This document shows, in pieces, positions 25,659-37,139 of a stretch of 64,000 nt of DNA (positions are counted from its first letter, which is position 1; every line of letters starts with the position of its first letter). The stretch is from positions 62,001-126,000 of the forward strand of contig JALNQF010000046.1 in NCBI GenBank assembly GCA_028456385.1. Direction: 5' to 3'. The notes under the pieces were generated by a model. That model saw only the letters and a program-made list of their open reading frames with translations, ran no database searches and had not been told where the DNA came from. Made by a program: the position numbers and the translations under genes. Source of the DNA: Ophiosphaerella korrae (Eukaryota; Ascomycota; Dothideomycetes; Pleosporales; Phaeosphaeriaceae).

Positions 25659-28513
25659 ATGGATCCTCGACGGCCTGCAGGCCGCACGCCTTCACCAGGC
25701 CAACCACTGCACAACTACCAGCTCGACGAGCGCTATGGCGCATCATCAGCACCGCTGGAAATCCCCATGGGACCCAACCCAGCAGCCGCATCCGGCGACC
25801 GTCTGCCACTGCAACCAAGCGTAAGTCGCTGCGCAGGACGCCCGATTGATAGGGCCGGTAGCTAACAACCCGTAGTACTCAGTAGAGAATATACCATATA
25901 CCGCAGGCAATTATCACGATGATTACGACCCACGACCTGGCGGCGTGCGCCACGACAGTAACTACTCCCTCGATCCTCAGGCACACCACGACCAATACTA
26001 CAACCAACCCTACGACCCTTCTCCGCATGACGACCCACACCACGCATACGGTAGCCAGCCTGATCATTACTGGCAGGATGATGACGCAGGACGACCTATG
26101 ATTCAAGGCGCCAACGCATATGGCCCAGATCCTCACGACCTCGACCATGAGGATCATCCTGATAACCCATTCCACGACGAGCCAGTACCCGTTCCAACGC
26201 CAGCACCAATCAAACGATGGAAAACCGTCAAGGAAGTCCAGCTATTCAAGGGCAACTTGGTCCTCGATTGCCCCATCCCGCCCAGATTACTTAATCAGGT
26301 TCCGCATGCACAGCCTCCTGAGCGTGACGAGTTCACCCATATGCGTTACTCAGCCGCCACCTGCGATCCAGCCGAATTTGATAACGAGCGCTTTACATTG
26401 CGCCAGAAGTTATTCGCTAAGCCAAGGCACACTGAGTTGTTCATCGTCATAACCATGTATAACGAAGAAGACGAACTGTTTGCGCGCACATTGATAGGCG
26501 TCATCAAGAACATTGAGTATATGAACTCGCGAACAAATAGCAAAACGTGGGGTAAGGACGCGTGGAAGAAGATCGTCGTATGCGTCGTCAGCGACGGGCG
26601 TGCTAAAATCAACCCACGAACACGAGCTGTCTTGGCAGCACTGGGTGTCTACCAGGATGGTATCGCTAAGCAGCAAGTTAACAACAAGCCCGTGACTGCC
26701 CATATCTACGAGTATACTACTCAAATGACCCTTGACATCAAAAAAGGCGTTGTTGGAGTCAAGAAGGGCAACACCCCTGTTCAGATGCTCTTTTGTCTAA
26801 AAGAGAAGAACCAAAAGAAGATCAACTCGCATCGATGGTTCTTCCAGGCTTTTGGCCAGGTCCTTGACCCCAACATTTGTGTCCTCATTGATGCTGGCAC
26901 AAAGCCTGGCAAAGACTCTGTCTACCACCTCTGGAGAGCTTTTGATCTCGAGCCAATGTGCGCGGGCGCTTGTGGCGAAATCAAGGCCATGTTGGAACGC
27001 GGCAAGAACTTGATCAATCCCCTTGTTGCCACGCAAAATTTCGAGTACAAGATGAGTAATATTCTCGACAAACCTCTCGAGTCAGCATTTGGCTTCATCA
27101 CCGTGCTTCCTGGTGCTTTCTCCGCCTACCGCTATATCGCTTTGCAGAATGACAAAACCGGACAGGGTCCATTGGAGAAATACTTTGCTGGTGAAAAGAT
27201 GCACGGCGCGAATGCCGGTATCTTCACTGCCAACATGTACCTTGCTGAAGATCGAATTCTGTGTTTCGAGCTGGTCTCCAAGCGGAATTGCCACTGGATC
27301 TTACAATATGTCAAGTCTGCCAGCGGTGAGACTGATGTACCCACAACCATGGCCGAATTCATTAGTCAACGTCGTCGATGGCTCAATGGTTCGTTCTTTG
27401 CTGCCGTCTACGCCCTGGCCCACTCCTTCGATATCTTCCGCAGTGACCACTCCTTCCTACGTAAAATGATGTTCCTTGTCGAATTCGTCTACCAGACCAT
27501 CAGCATGCTCTTCGCCTGGTTCGCGCTCGGTAACTTTTTCCTAGTCTTCCGTATCCTTACCGCTTCACTTCAAGACCATCTCGGCGTAGCTGGTAAAATA
27601 CTCTTCATCGTCTTTGAATGGCTGTACATTGCCGTCCTTATCACTTGTTTCATCTTATCTCTCGGTAATCGTCCACAAGGTTCGAATAAGTGGTACATGT
27701 CGATGGTCTACTTCTGGGCCATCATCATGGCATACCTAATGTTCGCGTCAATCTTCCTGACTGTCAAGTCCGTTCAAAGTCAAATACAGAAGAACAACGG
27801 CTTCAAAGTAGCGGATCTCTTGACAGACAAGCTATTTGCGACGCTGATCATATCGCTACTATCGACGTATGTGATGTGGTTTGTCGTCTCAATTCTCTTC
27901 TTGGACCCATGGCACATGTTCACCTCGTTTATTCAGTATCTTCTCATGACGCCAACCTACATCAACATTCTGAATGTGTACGCTTTCTGTAATACACACG
28001 ATATCACTTGGGGTACCAAAGGCGACGATAAACCGGAAAAACTTCCCTCTGTCACCACCAAAGCTGATGGTAAAGCGGATATTCACGCACCAACTGACGA
28101 TGCGGATCTCAACACGCAGTATGAGACCGAATTGCAAGTGTTCAACTCAAAATTTAAAGAAGACAAGAAGGAAATTCCACCCGAAGAGAAGCAAGAGAAT
28201 TATTACAGGGGATTCCGTTCAGGAGTCGTGCTGTTCTGGATGTTCTGTAATCTGGGTCTCTCGGCCGTTGTTCTGCAGGCAGGAGGGCTTGCGCTGAGGT
28301 TCAAGGATCCAAACGAACAGCAACGTAAGCAGACCGAAGCGGCCACAATCTACTTAGGAGTTGTATTATACAGTGTCGCTGGTCTTGCGGCCTTCAGATT
28401 CATTGGAGCTATATGGTTCCTCGTTGTTCGAATGGTAAGTTTTGGCAAAGGCCTTTGGCCATCCTTGATATATTGTCACGACACTAATCAATTGGCAGTT
28501 CCGAGGAGTTTGA
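25659..28513 (+). CDS. Chitin synthase, class I/II type
   Basis: Three exons, 25659-25820, 25876-28434 and 28499-28513, give 911 residues. The start MDPRRPAG opens a disordered His/Asp/Tyr-rich N-terminus of ~170 residues. The catalytic glycosyltransferase-2 domain follows, with VITMYNEED, the LIDAGTKPG block, [10 protein letters not shown] and the [11 protein letters not shown] motif that binds the growing chain. Six or seven membrane spans occupy the C-terminal third. The last exon adds only five codons (after RM: FRGV, stop). The GPLEKYF and YIALQND spacing fits class I/II rather than class III; I cannot separate I from II without alignment. It polymerises UDP-N-acetylglucosamine at the plasma membrane for cell wall and septum. 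Confidence 0.95.
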
Positions 28514-29228
28514 TTAGGCTCTTTGTCTTGCAGGTAGAGGATGGGATGGGAGGTTTGTGTCGCAGGGTTAGCCTATTGGGTCGAATGCACTTGGCTTAAG
28601 CTTCGAGTGTCACTGATGTGACGTTGATGAATTGATACCAGTTTTTACAATAGCATGTAATCTGAATGTCTACACGATTAGCGGTGTATTGGTATTTGGC
28701 GTTCATCTGTTTTCAAGTCACTTTCTCCTAGTTGGCATATAACTGCTCTACACAATATCACCTGGCAGTCTCTTTCTTTACATGCGTGTTTACTTGTCTT
28801 CTCTCACTCTCACCTGGCTGTTGCCTTCACTGTCGCTCTACTACTACTACATCGCTGTTGCCGAAAAGTAGACTACTCTGCTAGCATACCTGTAAAGTCG
28901 GTACGCCACATACTACACCTTGTCCTTGTTTCTCGCTCACTACCCCAATCCATTTGTTCCGTTTACCCGACTACATACGAGGTTGATGCAACTTGTACGA
29001 GTCTCATATTTGCGTTACTTCAGGTGGGTGACCGTCAAGTCACTCGCACCTTCCACACTGTATGTCTTGGCAAACAACCTGCCTTGCTCACGTGGCTTTC
29101 ACTCACCTTCACGCAGCCGATTTTACGCTCGCAAAGCCTGCTTCTAGTGTGAACTTGCCTCTTACACAACACAACACAACACACCTTACCTGACAGACAC
29201 GTAAGGTTGCCAAAGTCAATTTGCAATC
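28514..29228. other. Intergenic leader region with CAACA repeats
   Basis: 715 bp without a gene; pyrimidine-rich in its second half and ending in ACACAACACAACACAACACACC (29164-29183 core), probably the long 5' leader of the zinc-knuckle gene. Confidence 0.5.
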
Positions 29229-30874
29229 ATGTCCTGGGACAACGGAGCTGGCGGTATGTATTGTACATCTCTATCTGCCATGTTTAAACTAACATTCACA
29301 GGTGGCGATAATGCCTGGGGCGGCGGTGTAGGCACCAATGGTGGAGGCGCTGATACCGGTGATGCTTGGGGCGGTGGTGATGCCGGTGCTGCAGGCAACG
29401 GCAAAGCAGGCAGTGATCAAACCTGTCGCATGTGAGTACATGTCTACCTCTAATGCCAAATATAGGAACCCTAGACTAATCGCCATAGTAGATGCAACCA
29501 GGCCGGCCACTTCGCTCGTGAATGCCCTGACAAGCCTGCTGGATTTGGAGCATGTTTCAACTGTGGCGAGTCTGGCCACAACAAGGCCGACTGCCCAAAT
29601 CCACGCGTTGAACATGCATTCGAGGGCAGCTGCAAGCTTTGTGGCAAAGAAGGACATATGGCACTCAAGTGCAAGGAGCGTCGCCTTGTCGATTGGACGG
29701 GTGTGCCTGAGATGGCTGCCAACGATGCCTGGAAGGCTCTGATTGACTCTGCTCACGCAAAAGATCTGGACGTCTTCCGAATTTGCCTGCGTGCATATGC
29801 TCGTGCTACCCAAGATGAGTTCGATCTACCAGCAGTGGAATCTGCTCTCCGCGAAGATAACGTCGGCGTCTACTTGATCGCCAAGAAACAGGAGGTGGCC
29901 CCCAACATGACCATTGTCGACCTTATCGGAAATGGCGATCGGGAGTATGTGTTGTCGGTCCAACTCTCTGCAAAGCCTCGTCGTGCGAAGCTCGCTCAAG
30001 GTTGGCCTGAGAGTCCGGCACAGAATCTCGAGCGCTTGGCTTCTGCTGGCTTTGTGGAGGACTGCGGTGTACCAATGTGTAGCAACTGCGGCGAGCTTGG
30101 TCATGTTCGTAAAGTAAGTGGAGTGCCCTTGCTATGTCCGAAATCTTTGTCGTCTAACATCTTATGAAGCGCTGCCCTCAAGAGGCGACCGAGATGGAGC
30201 CAACCCAGCCAGAGGTTCAGTGCGTCAACTGCAAAGAAACCGGTCATCGTGCACGAGATTGCCCTAAAGAGCGCTTCAACCCGTACGCCTGCAAGAACTG
30301 CAAACAAGAAGGTCACAACTCCAAAGAGTGTCCCGAGCCTCGTTCAGCTGACGGTGTCGAATGCCGCAAGTGCAATGAGACCGGCCATTTCTCCAAGGAC
30401 GCAAGTCAACAAACCTCGCTTCACTTCAACGCAATCTTGCTAACATGTAGTAGTGCCCCAACGCCACCAAGCGAACCTGTCGCAACTGTGGTTCCGAGGA
30501 TCATATGGTCAAGGAATGTGATCAGCCCCGTAACCCTGATACTGTCACATGCCGCAACTGCGAGAAGATGGGTCATTTCTCCCGAGACTGTCCCGAGCCA
30601 AAGGACTGGTCCAAGGTACAGTGCAGCAACTGTAGTCAGTTTGGTCACACCATCAAGGTAATACATGTCCTACATTATCGTATCGAATCAATTTCAGCTA
30701 ACCTGTGAATAGCGCTGCCCTGAGCCCGTTGCCGAAGGCGGTGCTGCTGCTGGAGGTGGTGGTGGTGGTAGTGGCGGCGGTGGCTGGGGCACGACCACTG
30801 ACACTGGTACTCCGTCTGGTGCCACAGGAGAGTCTTCATGGGGCGCCGGTGATACCGGCGGTGGCGGATGGTAG
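29229..30874 (+). CDS. CCHC zinc-knuckle nucleic-acid-binding protein, ten knuckles
   Basis: Six exons join in frame: 29229-29253, 29302-29431, 29492-30113, 30170-30400, 30454-30657 and 30713-30874, giving 457 residues. Ten CxxCxxxxHxxxxC knuckles can be counted, three near the N-terminus (CNQAGHFAREC first), seven after residue ~245. Gly/Trp-rich tails (GDNAWGGGVG, GGGGSGGGGWG) flank both ends. Intron 4 (30401-30453) begins GCAAGT, a GC-AG intron; splicing there restores the knuckle HFSKDC. Between knuckles 3 and 4 an insert of about 115 residues (RLVDWTGVPEMAANDAW onward) has no knuckle. Yeast Gis2 and pombe Byr3 (CNBP-like) are shorter and lack it. The protein probably binds single-stranded RNA or DNA and influences translation; that is family-level inference. 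Confidence 0.9.
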
Positions 30875-31282
30875 ACGATATCCGGGTTGACACAGATCGA
30901 GAAAGGTTCAGAATGGTGAACGCATTGAGATTATCCAGTTGGCATAGGCGTACGGTATAAACCAGCTTCGTAGTGGATTCGCTCCCTTAGGGCTACTCCC
31001 GACTTGCCAGATAGTCTCAAATACACAAAAGTGTGATACACACTAGGAGTCTTTTCCTGTATGAACACGTGACGAGCCGCGATTCATATTAAAACTTGTC
31101 AACTAGAGACATCATATTCGAGTTGCATGAGAAGTCCACAATACAAGGACTCGGTCAAACGAATTGCTATCTTCGCAGAACTTTTCCCAGCCCCCGCTCA
31201 CCAACCATCTCCACCCTCCCCCCAAAAATAAAAAATAACTGGGTATCATAAACACCAATCCCACAATCCCCCCATCACCCCA
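30875..31282. other. Intergenic, convergent 3' regions
   Basis: About 400 bp between the stops of the zinc-knuckle gene (+) and the GCP3 gene (-). It contains no recognisable gene and should hold both polyadenylation regions. Confidence 0.6.
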
Positions 31283-33889
31283 TCACCCCGCCTTAGGCGT
31301 TTCCTTCCCCTCCTTCTCCCTTTTCTTCTCGCCCTTCCGCCTCCTCCTCTCCGGCCGATAAACATCATTAAAATTAATATTAACCGCCAGCATCTTCAAT
31401 TCGCCATCGGGCGAATGCACCAAATCGCCCAAGAGGACGCTGATCCTGGCGCGAAAGTCGTCGGTCAGATGGGCCAAGCGCTTCTGCAGGGCGGGCAGGA
31501 CATCGTCTTCTGGGCCGCTGCCGACGCGAAGCAGAGGCGGGGCGGTGGGGGTGTCGCGGTCTGCGAGGCCCCAGCGGCCGGCGGCGGTGCGTGTTTCGAT
31601 TTTGGCGACGAGTTCCTGGCGGCGGGTGAATTCGGCGACGGAGAAGGAGTAGAGGCCGTCGACGGCGTCCTTGTATGCGAGCATAGTTTTCAGCAGCTCG
31701 TGGAGCTGGCCGGTGAAATCGATGCTTTGCGAGCCCAACAGCCCTTTGCGCGTGATGTTATTCAGGTACTTTGCGTGGGCTTCGATCATGTCGTCGAGGG
31801 TGGAGTTGGGTTTTTGCAGAGCTTTTTGTAAGTCGATCCAGGAGGACTCTATGACTTCGAAGAGGATGTAATGTTGGAGCTGGGCGACAAAGTGCACCAT
31901 TTCGGCCATGGCACAGCGCGCGCGTTTCCAGTCGGGGCCCAGGCTGTCGGTTACGGTGGAGAGGACGCCGCGGGCGCCTGTCATGCAGCGGCGCCAGGTG
32001 GAGGCCAGGGCGAATTCGACGCGCTTAACGCGCCAGAGGAAGTTGAAGACTTTGAGGTATTGCTTGGAGCCGAAGGGGGTGACGATTACGTCGACGGGCG
32101 CGTCGATCTTGTATTCGAGCGTGAAGACGTCCCAGCCGATTTCGCCGTGGGATAGTTCGAGCATGCGGGAGTCGAGGCGGCGGAGGACGTCGGAGGTGTC
32201 GAATTGGGCGTTGGAGTTGCGGACTGCATGTTCTAGTTGGGCGGTGAGTGTGTGGCGGTATTGCGTGTTGGCCGGGCGGTCGAGGTTGGATGATAAGGAC
32301 TCCATTAGCACAGCAATGAAGTCGCCGGCACCAAGTAACATATATTGCTTCAAGGCTTGGAGATGGTCGAATAGTTTGAATTTGTTGGCCATGAGGTCGA
32401 TGAGGCGTGCCATGGTGGTCTTGTATGCATCCCCGATAGAGCGTTCGAGATTGGCTGTGTCGCCATATTGCAGTTCTTTGGATGCTTCCTTGGAATATGT
32501 GTCTACCCAAGCGGCATCGCCACAGCCATATCGAATGAAGTTCAGCGTCTTGCCAATCAGAAAAACCTTTTTAGCGAAGTCGTCAGTGATGATTGTGGGG
32601 ATCATTTTGTCGTTTAGTCTATACTTGTCTTCCCACACACTGGTTGCGCCCCCTTTGCCTTCGGTGCCATTAGCTTCGTTAATCTCGTCCTCGCTCTGCT
32701 CAGACACGAAGAACTCGCCGAATGGGTCAGAAAGCTCGCCGTCGTAGACCCATTGACGCAGCATATCGTAGAAAGGGCGGGTGACATCAGACAAGAGGCG
32801 TTCGGCAAACACAGTAATATAGGGATCACCGTGGTTCAGGGAGAAGGAGTGTATGAGGGCAATTAGCTCGCCGCCCTTTTTGCTCTTGGATTCCTCAACC
32901 ATGAGGCTCATCAACCGCAAGCCCATGGTTGGCTCCCGAATCCAGATAACACAGCGCTTGAGCGTGACGCCGGCCTTGCTCATGCCCTGGTGGGCTGGGC
33001 CTTCGCCGAGTTGGGTGAGGGCCCTTCTGATCTGGCCTTCGAGCGTGGCGACCAAGCCCAGATATGCCCTCAGCTCTTTGGCCAGGGCCGAGCGGAAGCT
33101 CTGTCCAATGAGACGGCCATCGCCCGACTCGACAAAGTCAGCCAGGCCGCGGTACAGCAGCGCAGGCTCGGCGAGGGTGTGCAGGAGGCTGATGATGGGC
33201 ACGGGCAGGTTGGTGGGGAGCTTGAGGGCGGTGGGCGAGGGGAAGGTTAGGTTGGTAGACGAGAGACCCTGCAGGGTGAAGGGTAGGTCGCGAAGCAGCG
33301 TCGGCTCCGAGGGCCCTGTGTCGGCTGGCTTCTCTGGTTGGGGCTGGTCTTTGGGGGGCTCTGATGGTCGCCGCTCCCTCTCCTTGTCCTTCCTGCTCTC
33401 CCTGTCCTTTTTCTTCTCCTTCTCTTTCTCCTTCTCGACCGTGTCGCGTGGTGGTGGGGGGGGGCCGGCATTGATGGGCAGCTGGGGCAGTCCTGGACGG
33501 GCAAAGGCCTCGCGGAAGGCGTTGGAGGGCGCTGTCGGCGGCTCGGGAGCGTGGGGCAGGTCGGAGAGGTGGTGGAGGAAGTAGAGCATGCGCCACTTCT
33601 GCTCCAGCACCGGCTGCGAGATGAGGCGCGAGACGAGGTTGTCGAAGCGGGCGCTGGTGCGGGCGTCGCCGTTGCTCGCAATCCGGGCGTGCATCAGGTC
33701 GGCAATGTGGTCTACGTGCGGCACCAAGGCCGGGTCGCCCGCGGTGCTGAGCGTGTCCATGGCCATATCAAATGCCTCTTCGAACCGCTGGTTGGCGGCC
33801 TCGTCGCTGTCGTCGGCATCCTCAGGCACAATGCGCACCAGCAGCTCGTTCAACGCGTGCTCGACGCGCTCACGGTTGAACGAGGCCAT
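31283..33889 (-). CDS. GCP3: Gamma-tubulin complex component 3 (GCP3/Spc98/Alp6)
   Basis: An uninterrupted 868-codon gene. The sequence follows GCP3 closely: IREPTMGLRLMSLMVEESKSK in the N-terminal GRIP1 region, HGDPYITVFAERLL, RQWVYDGELSDPFGEFFV, then DKYRLNDKMIPTIITDD and IGKTLNFIRYGCGD. The GRIP2 region has LLGAGDFIAVLMESL, AQFDTSDVLRRLDSRMLE, GWDVFTLEYKIDAPVDVI and VFNFLWRVKRVEFAL, and the late block NINFNDVYRP. A Lys/Glu/Arg-rich low-complexity insert lies near residues 150-195. With gamma-tubulin and GCP2 it forms the microtubule-nucleating complex at spindle pole bodies. Its start is about 1.5 kb from the next gene. Confidence 0.94.
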   Translation of the reverse strand: MASFNRERVEHALNELLVRIVPEDADDSDEAANQRFEEAFDMAMDTLSTAGDPALVPHVDHIADLMHARIASNGDARTSARFDNLVSRLISQPVLEQKWRMLYFLHHLSDLPHAPEPPTAPSNAFREAFARPGLPQLPINAGPPPPPRDTVEKEKEKEKKKDRESRKDKERERRPSEPPKDQPQPEKPADTGPSEPTLLRDLPFTLQGLSSTNLTFPSPTALKLPTNLPVPIISLLHTLAEPALLYRGLADFVESGDGRLIGQSFRSALAKELRAYLGLVATLEGQIRRALTQLGEGPAHQGMSKAGVTLKRCVIWIREPTMGLRLMSLMVEESKSKKGGELIALIHSFSLNHGDPYITVFAERLLSDVTRPFYDMLRQWVYDGELSDPFGEFFVSEQSEDEINEANGTEGKGGATSVWEDKYRLNDKMIPTIITDDFAKKVFLIGKTLNFIRYGCGDAAWVDTYSKEASKELQYGDTANLERSIGDAYKTTMARLIDLMANKFKLFDHLQALKQYMLLGAGDFIAVLMESLSSNLDRPANTQYRHTLTAQLEHAVRNSNAQFDTSDVLRRLDSRMLELSHGEIGWDVFTLEYKIDAPVDVIVTPFGSKQYLKVFNFLWRVKRVEFALASTWRRCMTGARGVLSTVTDSLGPDWKRARCAMAEMVHFVAQLQHYILFEVIESSWIDLQKALQKPNSTLDDMIEAHAKYLNNITRKGLLGSQSIDFTGQLHELLKTMLAYKDAVDGLYSFSVAEFTRRQELVAKIETRTAAGRWGLADRDTPTAPPLLRVGSGPEDDVLPALQKRLAHLTDDFRARISVLLGDLVHSPDGELKMLAVNINFNDVYRPERRRRKGEKKREKEGKETPKAG

Positions 33890-35377
33890 GGCGGTGCTGG
33901 CGGTGCGTGGTTGAAGATTTGTTTGTTTGTTTGTTTATCGCGTTGGGCGTCCTGGCGTTGGCATTGACATCAGCAGGCTGGCTTTGGGGTGGAAGGCGGG
34001 GGTGTCTCCAACCGCAAGCCATCCTCCCTCCTTTGGCCGTCGCACGCCCGCCGAGACAACCTGACCGTTCCTTGAACTCGCTGAAACTGCCCTGGCGTGT
34101 GCGTCCAGATGCGAACACCCTCGCAAAGACTCGTGAGCAGCTCGGCATTTGCTGTGTCCAGGCACAGCGCCCCAGGATGGTGCAGCTTTGCATGAGAGCA
34201 TCCCGGCACAGACGGGCCATGAACCGAAACGGCACCTTCACTTCTGAAAGAGATGCATCCATCTGAAGAGTCTGTCCCTTTTGGTGCTACAGCCTTTTTC
34301 TCCTCGCACCAGAGGCTCCGTTTGGCCTGACGTCGCCGTCTCTTGCGTGCAACGAGCCCCTATCCCAGCTACCGGGTTGGGAAGGCAAAGCATGCATTTG
34401 CCCACGCCTCAACACACAAAGGGTGTCCCCATCTCGTACTTCCTACCGCTATGTTCCAGGAGCACAGAACACTCCAGGTTAGTCTTTCGTCGTTGCCTCT
34501 GTTTATGTCCAAACAGTCTTGCATCGAAACGCGGAGGCGCATCACCAGGGACAGCATGATGGCATCGCCAAGTATCCTGGAATGCCCATTGGACCAGTAG
34601 CTTGTTATCAACTAGATTCACCCTGTAAAATTGCCTCTATGTGCCGCTCAGAACATCCACAAAGAGCAGACGCTGCCCATGTGCCGCTGCCACTACCATC
34701 ACAAGCGCCCTCCGATCACAGGGTTCCACCGTCCACTCTAGTCACATCACCTTGACTCAAGCCCGCTATGCTTTGGTCAACTCTCCGATATGCACGCTAT
34801 CTGTCGTGCTTTCCTGGAATGCATTCCACTTGGGAAAGTCAAACCGCACACCCTCAAACAGGAATACCGATGAACCGAAACACCATGGTATCGTTACAAA
34901 TCTCATCTCATCCACTCGTTCCTGTGTCCCTTTCATTTCTCCATCGCACTCCTTGCTGCTTAGTTTACCATGCAGCATGTCTTAGCGTTGAAACCGTTGG
35001 CGCAGATAGGGTTTGCTTCTCCAAATTGTGGAGCTTCTATTTGTTATGGCCATGTTAAATGCTATCCTCAGCCGGACTTGCTTGCACGACAACCTAAGCG
35101 GCTTGGCTTTGACGAATACATTTGTCCCACGGTATTATACAGGTACTGTGGAATGTACAACCCTTCACTAAGTTTATATCACGCTCAGAACAGGCGGCAT
35201 GTGCCTTCGCCGCGGGCCTGTCAAAAGAGTGGTCAGTATGGACCCACCTTTCTTCCTCTACCCTCATTCCCACCCCAGCTGGACCTCAATCCGAGCCAAT
35301 TCTCTTTACCAGTCGCTTGTGCGGAGCACAGAGACCTTGAGAAGGCCTATCATCCTGTTCAACCCAAATGAAGATAC
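33890..35377. other. Gene-poor stretch upstream of TmpA-like pseudogene
   Basis: A TTTG tetranucleotide run (33914-33937) lies just upstream of GCP3, in its leader. The remaining 1.4 kb has only short frames of odd composition. It could hold a decayed N-terminal part of the neighbouring pseudogene (some relatives are fused to an adenylation domain), but I cannot identify any such motif. Confidence 0.45.
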
Positions 35378-36835
35378 TTGGGCGAAACAATAAAGCCATG
35401 TCATAATTTTGCTTCAACAGAACACTTTCAATCTAAGGCTGGAACCATAGAAAAGGCACCCCAATTGCTGATACGACGCCATGTACGTGTCATTCACAAT
35501 ATACACTACACTATCTTCACCGTCTACCGACGCCTCTTCACATCCGTTTTCATAGTGAACGTCATTACAACCGTCATACTTCTACGTCAACATTCATCTC
35601 GGCATGTCGATAGTTGGACCACTTGCGAAAATCTTGCAACGCTCGCCTCTTTCAATTTGCTCATTGCAGTTCTTGTGAGACAGGATTGTTTCGTCAATCT
35701 TATATTCCGCACTGCTTGGCTGATTCCTTGGTCCTTACCCCTGAGGATTCGGAGGATAGCAGCGAGAGCATATTGTTATGGAGGTGTTCATAGTGGAGCA
35801 GCGGTGACAGGTAGAGTTTCCCTTTGAAATAATTACCTTTTTACAGTCCGGTGCTGACGGATATCCGGAAAGGCACAGTGTGGTGGGCAATCTTCACCGC
35901 GAACATGAGCTACATGTTCTTGGAAGAAAGACGTACCTCAACAATCACTCTTATTACTAGCGATCATCATTCTCGCCTTCCCTATCATACGAGCCAAACA
36001 CCACAATACATTCGAAATAACCCACCGCCTCCTCGGCTGGACAACCATATCCCTATTCTGGACCCAGCTCCTCTTCCTCACCCACCACCTCTCGAGGCCC
36101 CACAGCCCAAGCCTCCTCCTCAAAAATCCAACCTTCTGGTCCTTAGCCCTTATCACACTCTTCCTCATCTACCCCTGGCTGCACCTCCGCCGCCAAACCT
36201 TCACCGCCCATATTCTCTCTCCTCATGTAATCCGCCTCTCCTTTCCAAACCGCATTCACAAATTCTCATGCCGATCTATTTCTTCCTCCCCCCTCCTCGA
36301 ATGGCACCCCTTCGCCACCTTCCCCTCCGGCCACATAACAAGCATGCTCATCTCTAACGCCGGCGACTGGACGCGCCACACAATCCACACCGCACACACC
36401 AAAGCTCACACACCACACCACACATCTCCGCTTCTGGACAAAACCACACCCCAAAGCGGGCGTCCTATCACTCACCGTCTTGTTCCCCCGCGTCCTGATT
36501 GTCACGACGGGCTCGGGCATCGGGCCCGCGTTGTCGTCGCTGCTGGAGCGTCCGGCAACTCAGCACGTGCGGCTGGTGTGGTCGACGCGTGCACCGCTGG
36601 AGACGTATGGGGGCGATGTATTGGCGCTGGTGGACAAGGCGGATCCGGACGCCGTGGTGCTGGACACAGATGCAATGGGGCGCCCGGATCTGCTGGCGGT
36701 TGTGTAGAGCGTGTACCAGAAAGAGTGCATGGACGCCGTGTTTGTGCTGAGCAGCGCATCCGTTGTCAGGCGGTTGTTGGCGGGCTGGAGCGCAGAGGCG
36801 TCCCTGCTTTTGGACCGATTTGGGATTCGTGATGG
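35378..36835 (+). pseudogene. Decayed TmpA-like integral membrane (ferric-reductase-like) gene
   Basis: Exon 1 (to 35810) and an intron of 62 nt lead into TVWWAIFTANMSYMF; the protein encoded resembles Aspergillus TmpA and the C-terminal domain of some NRPS-like enzymes. Recognisable pieces lie in different frames: VRQDCFVNLIFRTAWLIPWS (membrane part), then after a shift near 35,945 the heme-helix-like FEITHRLLGWTTISLFWTQL, WHPFATFPSGH and NAGDWTRHTI (FAD-like), then after a shift near 36,420 the nucleotide-binding-like PRVLIVTTGSGIGPALSSLLE. A TAG at 36705-36707 interrupts this frame and the sequence continues as VYQKECMDAVFVLSSASV. A last shift near 36,770 is needed to reach GVPAFGPIWDS, the family C-terminus. 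Three shifts plus a stop make this a pseudogene unless the assembly is poor here. Confidence 0.8.
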
Positions 36836-37139
36836 AGGGCAAAGTTGAATATATATATTTTATTTTACGCATTTTTTTACTAATGTATATTCATTTCTCA
36901 CTTATCCTGCTCTTGACAAATATCTGTGAAATGGGTTCCTTTGCGGCTGCACTGAAGTAGGATTGTTTCAGGGCTGATGCTGCAGAGATGGGGGGGGGAT
37001 AGTAACACAGCCAATGTACAACAGACAAAAGTCGGGAAACGAAGAAGAAGCCGTGAGATGTGGAGAGCAAACCATTGCGCCATCGCTAAACGTTATCATA
37101 CCAAACCATATCCATCGTGTCGCCGTCTCGCTCCGCTAT

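Noticed and set aside
33907..34266. A 119-codon frame with a hydrophobic start resembling a membrane protein
   Set aside because: It lies in the GCP3 leader, begins in the TTTG repeat and has no further protein-like features.
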